From Acidobacteriota bacterium (GTDB lineage: Bacteria; Acidobacteriota; Terriglobia; Terriglobales; Acidobacteriaceae): 64,000 bases of DNA. The notes beneath the pieces are model-generated. The model was not told where the DNA came from, made no database searches, and was given only the letters and a program-made list of their open reading frames with translations. Positions 25,562 through 34,132 of this stretch are shown one piece after another. The stretch covers positions 62,001 to 126,000 of the forward strand of contig JAJXWA010000002.1 in assembly GCA_021781795.1 (NCBI GenBank), given 5' to 3'. Numbering within the stretch: the stretch's first letter is position 1; each line of letters opens with the position of its first letter. The translations under genes were made by a program, and so were the position numbers.

Positions 25562-25684
25562 TTACGCCGCGCTCCGCGCCTCAGACACTTCTTTTGCGCG
25601 GTCCAGCTCCACCTGAATGTTCGGCATGATGTACTCGCGACCCATGTGATCCAAAAAGTGCGCGCCCTCCAGCAGTTTGGACGG
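25562..25684 (-). pseudogene. Possible 3' remnant of a lost gene (40 codons)
   Basis: Between the dipeptidase and the acetyltransferase the minus strand holds 40 sense codons ending in TAA. They read protein-like: KLLEGAHFLDHMGREYIMPN, then a Gln/Val/Glu/Leu helix and a short Ala-rich tail. An in-frame TAG (25685-25687) precedes it, and there is no start codon with a ribosome site other than an internal ATG. This would fit the end of a decayed gene, but a chance open frame cannot be excluded. I do not recognise the family. Confidence 0.25.
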
Positions 25685-25707
25685 CTAACTCATCGCATCG
25701 CTCCGTC

Positions 25708-26190
25708 TCACTCTTCCTCCGCGCAGTTTCTATGCCCCAGCAACTTCACCAGAATCCGCGCCCCGCGCCCCGGCCCGTAGAAATCCTCCGCGCTGCCGCC
25801 CTCCATATAACCGTGCCTGCGATACAGGCTCAGGGCCGCCTCATTCCGTGCTTCCACATGCAGCCAGATTGCCTCCGCGCCCGCTGCCTGCGCCGACTCT
25901 TCCGCCTTCCCCAGCAACGCCCCGCCAACGCCCTGCCTCCGCTGCTCCTGCACTACTTCAAGCGTCACCAGGTAGGCCACCACGACGTCATCCCGGCGTC
26001 GCTTCCACTCCACCACGGCAAAGCCCGCCGGATTCCCTTCATCGCTCACCGCCACCCAAGTCGCGCTGCTCCTCGCCCGCGTCAGTTTCTCGAGATATGC
26101 GCGCTCAAATCGCAGCGGCGGCGTGAAGCACTCCACTTCAATCGCATACAGTGCCTCAAATTCCTCCGGCTTGTACAAGCGATACAGCAT
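25708..26190 (-). CDS. GNAT-family N-acetyltransferase (RimI-like)
   Basis: A 160-residue acetyl-CoA-dependent acetyltransferase. The acetyl-CoA loop is EQRRQGVGGALLGKA (residues about 84-98), preceded by the strand AYLVTLEVV and followed by AIWLHVEARNEAALSLYRRHGY, the typical C-terminal GNAT pattern of RimI-like proteins. Start ATG 26190 has GGAGG six bases upstream (26197-26201); further upstream in-frame codons fall into a terminator hairpin. No room exists for a promoter between that terminator and the ribosome site, so expression seems to depend on read-through from the phosphofructokinase gene. The acetyl acceptor is unknown. Confidence 0.85.
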   Translation of the reverse strand: MLYRLYKPEEFEALYAIEVECFTPPLRFERAYLEKLTRARSSATWVAVSDEGNPAGFAVVEWKRRRDDVVVAYLVTLEVVQEQRRQGVGGALLGKAEESAQAAGAEAIWLHVEARNEAALSLYRRHGYMEGGSAEDFYGPGRGARILVKLLGHRNCAEEE

Positions 26191-26206
26191 CCACATCCTC
26201 CAGAAC

Positions 26207-26247
26207 AAAAAACAAAGGGCCACCCTCGCTCGGAGGATGACCCTTTG
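26207..26247 (-). terminator. Rho-independent terminator between phosphofructokinase and the acetyltransferase
   Basis: On the minus strand CAAAGGG (26247-26241) pairs with CCCTTTG (26219-26213), with an inner CCTC/GAGG pairing, and is followed by six T (26212-26207). It lies 27 bases after the phosphofructokinase stop and only six bases before the GGAGG of the acetyltransferase. It should end most pfk transcripts and attenuate the acetyltransferase. Confidence 0.8.
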
Positions 26248-26274
26248 CTGTGCCGCGCCAGTCCGTGCGCCAGC

Positions 26275-27309
26275 CTATACCTTTGCTTCGAGATCCCGAA
26301 TCACATCAAAGAACTGTTTGCTGAGCCGGCGATTCGTTGAAATCGCTTCCTTGATCGTGATGTCCGTGATCTCCGTTCCGCGCAGCACCGCGATCCTGCC
26401 CCATTTCTTCTCATGCACCATGTCAATCGCATGCAGACCGTACCGCTGTCCCAGCAACCGGTCGTAGGCCGTCGGCACGCCGCCGCGCTGCGTGTGCCCC
26501 AGATTCACAGAGCGCGTCTCGAATCCCGTCTTCTTCTCAATCAGGTCCGCCAGCGCCTCACCAATCCCCGAAAGCCGCGCATGCCCGAATGAGTCCACCT
26601 CGGCCGAACCGATGACCTGGCCCACCTCCGGCAGATGGCAGCCTTCCGCCACCACCACCACGCCGTAGTGCTTGCCGTGGTCATAGTTGTACTTGAGTAG
26701 AGCGCAGACATGATCGATGTCGATTTCCATCTCCGGCACCAGCACCACATGCGCGCCGCCGGCAATGCCCGACGCGTACGCAATCCATCCCGCATCGCGG
26801 CCCATCACCTCAACCACCACCACGCGGTTATGCGAGTCCGCCGTCGTGTGGATGCGATCAATCGCCTCCGTCGCAATCGACACCGCGGTGTCGTAGCCAA
26901 AAGTCGCGTCGGTTCCGTTGATGTCGTTGTCGATCGTCTTCGGCACGCCCACGCTTGGCACGCCGTTCTCGCTCAGGAACAGCGTCACCGACTGCGTGTC
27001 ATCGCCGCCCAGCGCAATCAGCGCATCGATCTTGTTCTGCTTCAGAACCTCCTGCACCTTCTCTATTCCGCCCGGAATCTTCTTCACGTTCGTGCGCGAA
27101 GAGTGCAAAATCGTTCCGCCCTTTAGCTGAATGCCATCTGTATTCTCCAGCGTCAGCGGAATCCAGTTGTTGTCCAGCACGCCACGCCAGCCGTTCAGAA
27201 AGCCGATGAACTCGTCGCCGTAGGTTTGAATTCCTTTGCGCACCGCAGCATAAATCACCGCATTCAAACCGGGGCAGTCGCCTCCGCCGGTCAACAATGC
27301 AACTCGCAT
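26275..27309 (-). CDS. pfkA: Phosphofructokinase, PPi-type active-site residues
   Basis: Phosphorylates fructose-6-phosphate at C1 in glycolysis. A 344-residue PfkA-family protein: GGGDCPGLNAVI start, TIDNDINGTDATFGYDTA, MGRDAGWIAYASGIAGG and LGHTQRGGVPTAYDR. At the two positions that set the phosphoryl donor, the sequence has Asp in GGDDT (Gly104 in the E. coli ATP enzyme) and Lys in VPKTIDND (Gly124 there). This Asp/Lys pair is known for PPi-dependent enzymes, so pyrophosphate rather than ATP is the likely donor and the reaction would be reversible. GAGGAG precedes the ATG. A terminator follows directly. Confidence 0.93.
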   Translation of the reverse strand: MRVALLTGGGDCPGLNAVIYAAVRKGIQTYGDEFIGFLNGWRGVLDNNWIPLTLENTDGIQLKGGTILHSSRTNVKKIPGGIEKVQEVLKQNKIDALIALGGDDTQSVTLFLSENGVPSVGVPKTIDNDINGTDATFGYDTAVSIATEAIDRIHTTADSHNRVVVVEVMGRDAGWIAYASGIAGGAHVVLVPEMEIDIDHVCALLKYNYDHGKHYGVVVVAEGCHLPEVGQVIGSAEVDSFGHARLSGIGEALADLIEKKTGFETRSVNLGHTQRGGVPTAYDRLLGQRYGLHAIDMVHEKKWGRIAVLRGTEITDITIKEAISTNRRLSKQFFDVIRDLEAKV

Positions 27310-27545
27310 TCGCAGATTCTCCTCGTTGGTTGGCGCAGCCTCGCTGAGTCACGCCGGGAATCATTTCCCTTGGAATTACCGCCGGCCCGCGGGTAAGCGG
27401 GACACTCGACGCCTTATCTAGTGTACTCCGTCCCTGTAAAGAGAAATCGTGAGATTGCTCACACCGTTATGGTTTTCCGTTGCCCCATCCCTCTTTTTGC
27501 CGCATCATCCACGCCCGTAAGGCTGAATCGATGATTCAATAAGAT

Positions 27546-28202
27546 ATGCCCGGAACCGGAGCGCTCCTGCTTCTGGCCTTCGCCAGCCTCGTCGTCGTCG
27601 TGTTGCTCATCCTTCTGCAACTCACCCGTCTGGGCTTTCTCATCCGCTCCACCATCCCGGATCGCCCCCGCCGCCGCATGTTCATCGCCTCAGTCTCTTT
27701 CTTCTTCACCTTCCTGGGCGTGCGGCTGCTCGTCAGCCTCGTCATCCACAACCACGGCCCGTTTGACTGGGTAGTCGTCCACGGCCGCCACATCCATCAC
27801 CTTGTCTGGGGAATCCTGATTCTTTTGCTCGTTGGCTATGGCTGGCTGCTCGACCTCGGCAGGTCCCATTCGCCGCTCTCCATCTTTTTCAGCCGGCTCA
27901 TGTCCGTCAGCTACGGCGTCGGCGCCGCGCTTACACTCGACGAATTCGCCCTCTGGCTCAACCTTGAGCCCAACGCCTACTGGTCCCGCGAGGGCCGCAT
28001 CAGCATCGATGCCGTCATCCTCTTCGGAGCCATCCTGGCCATGGGCGCATGGGGCGCGCCCTTTTTTCGCGGGCTTCAGCGTATGTGGACAAAACGCGGA
28101 CTGCTTCGCCCCAGACCCGGCGTGGTCCTCACGCCTATCCGCCGTGTGAGGTTGCTTCGTCCTCGTAGAGTGCGGCGATCACACTCGCATAGCGCTCGTT
28201 GA
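27546..28202 (+). CDS. Integral membrane protein of unknown function
   Basis: A 218-residue hydrophobic protein. Predicted membrane helices are about residues 4-28 (LLLLAFASLVVVVLLILL), 48-66 (FFFTFLGVRLLVSLVI), 82-102 (HLVWGILILLLVGYGWLLD), 108-130 and 155-175. A conserved-looking polar stretch, HGRHIHHLVWG and ALTLDEFALWLN, could form a metal or proton site in the membrane. The last 25 residues are Arg-rich and are encoded in a 68-base overlap with the convergent acyl-CoA synthetase gene. I do not recognise a named family. Confidence 0.72.
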   Translation: MPGTGALLLLAFASLVVVVLLILLQLTRLGFLIRSTIPDRPRRRMFIASVSFFFTFLGVRLLVSLVIHNHGPFDWVVVHGRHIHHLVWGILILLLVGYGWLLDLGRSHSPLSIFFSRLMSVSYGVGAALTLDEFALWLNLEPNAYWSREGRISIDAVILFGAILAMGAWGAPFFRGLQRMWTKRGLLRPRPGVVLTPIRRVRLLRPRRVRRSHSHSAR

Positions 28203-29940
28203 TCGCCCGCCGCTTCAGCTTCATCGAGGGCGTCAGCTCGCCCGTCTCCTGCGTCCACTCCTCGGCCACCACTCTGAAGCGCTTCACCGTCTCAAAGTTC
28301 GCCAGACCCACATTGGCTTCCTGCACAATCGCCTCATAGCGCGCCACCACCCGCGCATCCGCCACCAGCGCCGCGCGGTTGCCAGCTTCGATTCCCTGCT
28401 GCTTCGCCCACGCTTCCAACGCCGCAAAGTTCGGCGAAATCAGCGCGGAGATAAACTTGTGCTTGTCGCCCACCAGCGCCGCCTGCGCCACCAGCATGTT
28501 CACCTTCAGCTTGTTCTCAATCGGTTGCGGCGCCACCAGCTTCCCGCCCGATGTCTTCAGCAGCTCTTTCTTGCGGTCTGTGATGTACAGGAATCCATCC
28601 GCGTCCAGGCGGCCTATATCGCCCGTGCTGAACCATCCCTCGGCATCCACGCACTCCGCAGTCGCCTCCGGCTTCTGCCAATACCCCTTGAAGATGGACG
28701 CCCCCCGCACCAGCAGCTCCCCATCCTCTGCAATACGCAGCTCCACATTCGGCATCAGCGGGCCAACAGACCCCATCCTCTGCTTCTTTTGTGAATTCAG
28801 CGCGATCACCGGAGAGGTCTCCGTCAGCCCATACCCCTCCCACGCCGCAATGCCCACCGCCGCAAACCAGCGCGCTGTGTCCATCCCCAGCGGCGCGCCG
28901 CCGGATAGAAAGATCCGCACCCTGCCGCCAAACGCCTCGCGCACCTTCGCGAAGACCAGCCTGTCCGCAACCTTCCACGTCAAGGCCGTGGGCTTCTTCC
29001 CCGCATAGACCACGTCGCCACGCCGCGCGCCCACCTTCAGCGCCCGCGCCAGCAGCCGCTTCTTCACCGGCGAGAGCGATGCGCGCCGCTCCACCTCCTG
29101 GCGAATCTTTTCGTACACGCGAGGCACGCCCACAATCACCGATGGCCGTACCTCCTTCATCGCCTGCGGCAGCCGGTCAAACTGCGAGCAATACGCAATC
29201 TGCGCCCCGCGTCCGAACAACACATAGTCCAGCGCCCGCGCCGTGATGTGCGACAACGGCAGAAACGAAATGCAGGAATCCTGCGCGTTGATGTCGAAGT
29301 CCGCAACGCACACGTTCTGGTTGGATGCGATGTTCCCGTGCGTCAGCATCACGCCCTTCGGCTCGCCCGTCGTGCCCGATGTGTAGATCAGTGTCGCCAG
29401 ATCTTCTGGCTTCACCGCGCGCGTCTGCGCATCAAACGCATCATCGCGTTCACTGCCCTTCGCGTCTGCATCGCCTATCGCTTCGCTGAACTGCGTCGCA
29501 CCCGCCGGCGCATCCTGCGAATCCATCATCAGAATCCGTTCCAGGTCCGTCTGCCCGCGCACCGCATTCAGCTTGTCGAACTGCTGCCGCGTCGAAACAA
29601 TCGCAATCCGGCATCCCGCATCCTTCAGCAGCACCGCAATCTGCTCTCCGGTCAGCGTCGGATACACCGGCACGTCCGCCGCACCAATCGCCAGAATCGC
29701 AAAATCGGAGACCGCCCACTCCCAGCGATTCTCGCTGATCAGCGCCACGCGGTCGCCGGGCTTCACGCCCCAGCGTCTGAGAGCACTGCCCAGCGCACGC
29801 ACGCGCTGATAAAGCTGATCGGAAGAAATCGGCAGCCATTGGCCGCGCTTGTCCTGCCACAGCACCGCGCGCGGATTGCCCGCCCCGGCGACACGAAGAA
29901 AGAGATCGTTGACCGTGTTCAACTCAAAGACTGCACTCAT
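28135..29940 (-). CDS. Long-chain fatty acid--CoA ligase (AMP-binding)
   Basis: Activates fatty acids to acyl-CoA through an acyl-AMP. The 601-residue protein has the AMP-binding motif LIYTSGTTGEPKGVMLTHGN (about residues 185-204), the VPRVYEKI helix typical of FadD15-type ligases, GYGLTETSPVIALN, and the C-terminal hinge ITDRKKELLKTSGGKLVAPQ with its catalytic Lys. The ending PSMKLKRRAINERYASVI is typical of this subfamily. Its last 68 bases overlap the convergent membrane-protein gene. It is monocistronic as far as seen; a 370-base gap separates it from the diguanylate cyclase. Confidence 0.92.
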   Translation of the reverse strand: MSAVFELNTVNDLFLRVAGAGNPRAVLWQDKRGQWLPISSDQLYQRVRALGSALRRWGVKPGDRVALISENRWEWAVSDFAILAIGAADVPVYPTLTGEQIAVLLKDAGCRIAIVSTRQQFDKLNAVRGQTDLERILMMDSQDAPAGATQFSEAIGDADAKGSERDDAFDAQTRAVKPEDLATLIYTSGTTGEPKGVMLTHGNIASNQNVCVADFDINAQDSCISFLPLSHITARALDYVLFGRGAQIAYCSQFDRLPQAMKEVRPSVIVGVPRVYEKIRQEVERRASLSPVKKRLLARALKVGARRGDVVYAGKKPTALTWKVADRLVFAKVREAFGGRVRIFLSGGAPLGMDTARWFAAVGIAAWEGYGLTETSPVIALNSQKKQRMGSVGPLMPNVELRIAEDGELLVRGASIFKGYWQKPEATAECVDAEGWFSTGDIGRLDADGFLYITDRKKELLKTSGGKLVAPQPIENKLKVNMLVAQAALVGDKHKFISALISPNFAALEAWAKQQGIEAGNRAALVADARVVARYEAIVQEANVGLANFETVKRFRVVAEEWTQETGELTPSMKLKRRAINERYASVIAALYEDEATSHGG

Positions 29941-30310
29941 GGGAGAAGGATGGCCGCCTGTCCGCTCAGTCGCTTGGATTCCTCGAAAGTGTACCAGCCA
30001 TTACCAAAGAAATGCCTTGCGCTCCGCGCAGTCCTCCGCGGCGATTCACGAATTCTGGGCACATCTGCGCCGGCCTCGCCTTCTACACATCTCTTTCAGA
30101 CCCTTGATTCATGCAGGTTTGCTCATCCACACCGCTCACAAACTCAAGCTCCCGCTCTGATTGAATGCTTCTCCAGAGGCGGCGCTAACTCGTGCTGCCA
30201 GAACACGCTGCAACCTTCGTAGCATTCTTCCCAGACAGATTTTCCGTGAACATAGAATGTGAGTTGCAAGGCTTCCGGTCGTTCCTACGTGCCTCCCGGC
30301 AGCAGCCTCT
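29941..30310. other. Intergenic stretch without a recognisable gene
   Basis: This gap lies between the start of the acyl-CoA ligase (leftward) and the start of the diguanylate cyclase (rightward). I see no convincing open frame, structured RNA or operator in it. It presumably holds both promoters; no strong -35/-10 pair stands out. Confidence 0.4.
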
Positions 30311-31708
30311 ATGAGCCAGATGACTGACCTTCACACAGCTCCGGTCTATGACGAACCGAGCCCCAGGCTGCTGCACACGCTCTTCTTCATGGAGCAGGTC
30401 TGTCTCGGGTTGACGGTTCAGATCGCCGCCATTGTCCTCATCGCCTGGCTCGTTCCCGGAACAGAAAGTCTCTTCCCCGCAGCATTGCTGCATATCGGAC
30501 CGGAAGAAGCGCTTTCCGCACTCTTCTGTTCCATCAGCTTCTTCCTCTCGGAACCCAACCGCTCCACGCCTCTTCGCATCATCGGCTGGCTCTGTGCGGG
30601 TTTCACACTGTTTCTATCCAGCGCCTGCGTCTTGCATGGAGATTGCGTCCTTCCCCCAGGCATCGCTCACCTCTTCCCCGCACTCGCATCTCCCGATCGG
30701 CTTCTGGCCGTTCAAACAGGCGCCTCCGTGCGCTCTGCCATCATCTTCGGACTGCTGGCCATCATCAGCATCCTCGTCCGGTCCGGCGCCACCTGGGCCA
30801 ACCGCATCGCCGACTTCCTCAAAATCGCTGCGCTCCTCATCTTCATCCATATCTTCTGGGAGTTTCTTCTCAGCGTCACCGGCATTCTGCCCGTCGATGG
30901 GCGAAAGATTGTCTCGCCAGAATTGCTCTCCTGCCTCGCGCTTCTCGTCGGTGTCTCTGTTCTTCGCGAATCGGCGCTGCCCCTCTTTCGTGTCTACATC
31001 GGCTCTTCCATGGGAAGTCGCATTGCTCGCTGGCTCCTCCCGGTCCTCTTCACTCTTCAGATCCTTCGGGAGATCATCCGCGGGCACTTCACTCACATCC
31101 CTTCCGTCTCCGTCTTCTATAGCCTCCCCATCCTCACAACCATCGCTTCGCTCACGATCTTCGTACTCGTGCTGTTCATCGCCCTCCGTATTAACCGCCT
31201 GGAGCGCACCATCCGCGATCTCACCCTCCGCGACGGCCTCACTGGCCTCTACAACGTCAAGGGCTTCCACCTGCTCGCTGAGAGCGCGCTCCTCACCTCC
31301 CGAAGGGCGGGCCTCCCCTTCGCTGTCCTCTTCATTGACCTTGACCGCCTCAAGCAGATTAACGACACCCACGGCCACCACATCGGCTCAGCCGCGCTCA
31401 CTGAGACAGCCAAGCTCCTCGCCAATACCTTCCGCGAGAATGACGTCGTGGGCCGCATCGGCGGAGACGAATTCGCCGTCGCCGGTCAATTCGACGAGCT
31501 CACACTCGACTCTGCCATCAATCGCCTCCGCGCCGGCACAGCCTCGCGTAGTCCTGAACTTCAGCGCCGCTTCCCCCTCAGTTTCAGCATCGGCTACGCC
31601 GTCGCTGAGCAGGACAGCGCCGAGTCGCTCCGCGAACTCATCGCCCGCGCTGACTCCGCCATGTACCACGACAAATCCTCCTCGCGCGAAATGCACCTCC
31701 CTGCCTGA
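30311..31708 (+). CDS. Membrane-bound diguanylate cyclase (GGDEF)
   Basis: Makes the second messenger c-di-GMP from two GTP. 465 residues. The N-terminal half (about 35-285) has seven or eight hydrophobic helices (LTVQIAAIVLIAWLV, FGLLAIISILV, LIFIHIFWEFLLSV, IFVLVLFIALRI), a membrane sensor resembling MASE-type domains. A short linker (RLERTIRDLTLRDGLTGLYN) leads into the GGDEF domain at about 310-460: FIDLDRLKQINDTHGH metal site and GRIGGDEFAVAG active site. No RxxD inhibitory site is seen before the active loop. Upstream is the 370-base gap; downstream the glycogen synthase gene converges after 12 bases. Confidence 0.9.
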   Translation: MSQMTDLHTAPVYDEPSPRLLHTLFFMEQVCLGLTVQIAAIVLIAWLVPGTESLFPAALLHIGPEEALSALFCSISFFLSEPNRSTPLRIIGWLCAGFTLFLSSACVLHGDCVLPPGIAHLFPALASPDRLLAVQTGASVRSAIIFGLLAIISILVRSGATWANRIADFLKIAALLIFIHIFWEFLLSVTGILPVDGRKIVSPELLSCLALLVGVSVLRESALPLFRVYIGSSMGSRIARWLLPVLFTLQILREIIRGHFTHIPSVSVFYSLPILTTIASLTIFVLVLFIALRINRLERTIRDLTLRDGLTGLYNVKGFHLLAESALLTSRRAGLPFAVLFIDLDRLKQINDTHGHHIGSAALTETAKLLANTFRENDVVGRIGGDEFAVAGQFDELTLDSAINRLRAGTASRSPELQRRFPLSFSIGYAVAEQDSAESLRELIARADSAMYHDKSSSREMHLPA

Positions 31709-31720
31709 GCCCCTCCCCGC

Positions 31721-33187
31721 TCAGCCGCGGCTCCCTCTGTGCCTTGCCGCTTCTTCATACACCTGCCCATACTCCCGCGCCGCATCCGCCCAATTGAAGT
31801 CCTTCGCCATCCCGTTTCGCATGACCCGCGTCCACTGCTCCCGATCCGCAAACACACCTGACGCGCGATCCACTGCAGCCACCAGCGCCCCGCTCGTCGC
31901 ATCCGCGAACTTGAATCCCGTCCCTGTGCCTGTTTCCGCAGTCCACTCGTCCACCGTATCGTCCAGCCCGCCCGTCGCCCGCACCACAGGCACGGTCCCA
32001 TAGCGCATCGCGCACATCTGGTTCAGCCCGCACGGCTCATAGCGCGACGGCATTAGCACCATATCCGCGCCCGCCGTCACCTTGTGCGCCAGCACGTCGT
32101 CGTAACGCACCTGCACCGCCACGCGCCCCGGCCGCCGCGCCGCCCACGCCCGCATCTGCCCCTCGTAGTACGCCTCGCCCGTTCCCAGAATCACCACCGC
32201 CACATCCCGCGCATCCAGCCCATCGGCTGCCCCGGCCAGCAGGTCGATTCCCTTCTGATGCGCCAGCCGCGACACCATCCCAATCACCGCCTTCCCGTCC
32301 TCCACGTCTTCCAGGCCAAATGCATGCAGCAGGTCCGCCCTGCACGCGCGCTTCCCCTCCAGCCGTTCGCTCGTATAGTGCGCCGCCAGTCTGCCATCCT
32401 TCGCGGGATCCCACTCGCTGTAGTCCACCCCATTCAGAATTCCGCGCAGATCCCCGCGCCTCCAGCGCAGCACCCCATCAAGACTCGCGCCAAACTCCTC
32501 CGTCTGAAGCTCCTCGGCATATCTCCGGCTCACCGTCGTGATCTGGTCGCTGAAGACAATCCCGCCCTTCAGGAAGTTGAACCGACCATAGTGCTCCACT
32601 CCGTCCGGCGTGTACGCCGCCCATGGCAGCAGCAGCCGCTCCACCGTCTCCGCCGCAAACGCCCCCTGATACCCGGCATTGTGAATCGTCAGCACCGCCG
32701 CTGCCTCGCGAAGCGCCGCATCGCCCAGATACACCGTCCGCAGATACACCGCCGTCATCGCCGCCTGCCAGTCGTGCAGGTGAAAGATCTCCGGCGCACC
32801 CAACTGTTTCGCCGCCTCCAGCACCGCGCGGCAGAACAGCCCGAATCGCTCCCAGTTATCGCCGTATTCGCCGCCCGGACCTCCATACAGCCCCTCGCGT
32901 CCAAACATCTCCGGGCAGTCGATGAAGTAAAACTGTACGCCTTCGCGCCTGCCCCCATCCACCACGCGCGCAAAGCGGTTCGAGTGCTCAAACGGAATCG
33001 TGATGGATGCAATCGCCGCTTTCTGGTCGTGGCCCACCGCGTCACGCACCGCGCTATAGAACGGCGCATACACCGTCACCTCATGCCCCTGCCGCGCCAG
33101 CTCAGCGGAGAGCGCGCCCACCACCTCGCCCAATCCGCCCGTCGATGCAAATGGAACGCACTCCGAAGCCACCATCGCAATTCGCAT
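31721..33187 (-). CDS. glgA: Glycogen synthase (GT5)
   Basis: Transfers glucose from ADP- or UDP-glucose to growing glycogen. A 488-residue GT-B enzyme. The N-terminal nucleotide-sugar loop is ASTGGLGEVVGAL (the Lys of the usual KTGGL is Ser here), followed by EIFHLHDWQA, LTIHNAGYQG and ILNGVDYSEWDP. The C-terminal domain has VSRLAHQKGIDLL and MPSRYEPCGLNQMCAMRYG with the catalytic Glu. I start at ATG 33187 with AGGAGG about ten bases upstream; an upstream start adds 13 residues before the family N-terminus. No other glg genes are adjacent. Confidence 0.92.
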   Translation of the reverse strand: MRIAMVASECVPFASTGGLGEVVGALSAELARQGHEVTVYAPFYSAVRDAVGHDQKAAIASITIPFEHSNRFARVVDGGRREGVQFYFIDCPEMFGREGLYGGPGGEYGDNWERFGLFCRAVLEAAKQLGAPEIFHLHDWQAAMTAVYLRTVYLGDAALREAAAVLTIHNAGYQGAFAAETVERLLLPWAAYTPDGVEHYGRFNFLKGGIVFSDQITTVSRRYAEELQTEEFGASLDGVLRWRRGDLRGILNGVDYSEWDPAKDGRLAAHYTSERLEGKRACRADLLHAFGLEDVEDGKAVIGMVSRLAHQKGIDLLAGAADGLDARDVAVVILGTGEAYYEGQMRAWAARRPGRVAVQVRYDDVLAHKVTAGADMVLMPSRYEPCGLNQMCAMRYGTVPVVRATGGLDDTVDEWTAETGTGTGFKFADATSGALVAAVDRASGVFADREQWTRVMRNGMAKDFNWADAAREYGQVYEEAARHRGSRG

Positions 33188-33270
33188 CCGTCCCGTCCTC
33201 CTCTCAACTGCGCGCCGGTCCTGCACTCACTCTCCGCATCGGCCGACCCGCTTCCGGTATCTTGAACTCA

Positions 33271-34020
33271 ATGACCGCGCCGCACCCGCTCGACAACCCC
33301 ATCTGGAGCGCCCTCCAGACCGAGCACGTCCGCTTCGCCCTCGGCAACTCCCTCGCGGCGCGCTACCTGCCCGACATCGGCCCGCTCAGCGCCGTCTGCC
33401 ATCCTTCGCCTTCTGCCTATGATGCGCTTCGCGGCCTTGCCGCTCCCGGAGAATCCCTCGCCGTCTTCCTTCTCACTCCGCCAGAGCCGCAACCCGGCTG
33501 GTCGCTCCTGCGCTCCGAACCTCTCGACCAGATGATCCTTCAAAACCAGGGCTCCGATTCCTCCGGCATCAGTCACTCCGGTCTCGACGAACCTCTCTCA
33601 TCCACCGCATGGGGGCTGGACCCGCAGCTTCTCCTCCGCCGTCTCACCGCCGCCGATGTCCCCGCCATGCGCGAACTCGCCTCCCTCACCGAGCCCGGCC
33701 CCTTCCGCCAGCACACCTGCGAGCTCGGGTGCTTCTGGGGCGTCTTCAAGGGCGAATCCCTCCTTGCCATGGCCGGCCAGCGTCTCCACCTGCCCCACTT
33801 CGTCGAGGTCAGCGCCGTCTGCACGCACCCCAACGCACGCGGTCGCGGCCTTGCGCGCATCCTTGTTCGCGTCTCCATGCACCACATCCTCCACCACGGC
33901 CGCACGCCCTTCCTTCACGTCCTGCCCGGCAATGAATCGGCCATCCGCGTCTACCGCGCTCTCGGCTTCGTCCTGCGCCGCGATCTCCACCTCGCCGTCT
34001 TCCGCCGGGAATCCTGCTGA
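33271..34020 (+). CDS. GNAT-family acetyltransferase (FR47-like)
   Basis: A 249-residue protein. The C-terminal half (about 120-245) is the GNAT domain: LLRRLTAADVPAMRELA, EVSAVCTHPNARGRGLARIL (acetyl-CoA loop) and PFLHVLPGNESAIRVYRALGF. The N-terminal half resembles the substrate-side domain of FR47/GCN5-like proteins. The ATG at 33271 has no strong ribosome site. It is divergent from glgA (83-base gap) and followed by a 14-base-pair palindrome before rsmA. Upstream open frame belongs to the antisense of glgA. The acceptor is unknown. Confidence 0.82.
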   Translation: MTAPHPLDNPIWSALQTEHVRFALGNSLAARYLPDIGPLSAVCHPSPSAYDALRGLAAPGESLAVFLLTPPEPQPGWSLLRSEPLDQMILQNQGSDSSGISHSGLDEPLSSTAWGLDPQLLLRRLTAADVPAMRELASLTEPGPFRQHTCELGCFWGVFKGESLLAMAGQRLHLPHFVEVSAVCTHPNARGRGLARILVRVSMHHILHHGRTPFLHVLPGNESAIRVYRALGFVLRRDLHLAVFRRESC

Positions 34021-34026
34021 TCCGGC

Positions 34027-34062
34027 CCCATCCTTTCCGCGTTTTTTTGCGGAAGGGATGGG
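34027..34062. repeat. 14-bp hairpin between the acetyltransferase and rsmA
   Basis: CCCATCCTTTCCGC (34027-34040), an 8-base T-rich loop, then GCGGAAGGGATGGG (34049-34062), with one G-T wobble. No T run follows on either strand, so it is not a classical terminator. Its core CCATCCTTTCCG is identical to the arm of the hairpin at 23294. Confidence 0.6.
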
Positions 34063-34132
34063 AAAGTACGGTCTTGTCCATTCGGGCCGGATCGATAGTT
34101 CCAGTCCCCCCTCGATTACCATCAGGAAAGCC

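Noticed and set aside
34041-34048. The T7 run in the hairpin before rsmA as a terminator T tract
   Set aside because: The T run is in the loop, not after the stem, so the element does not have terminator architecture.
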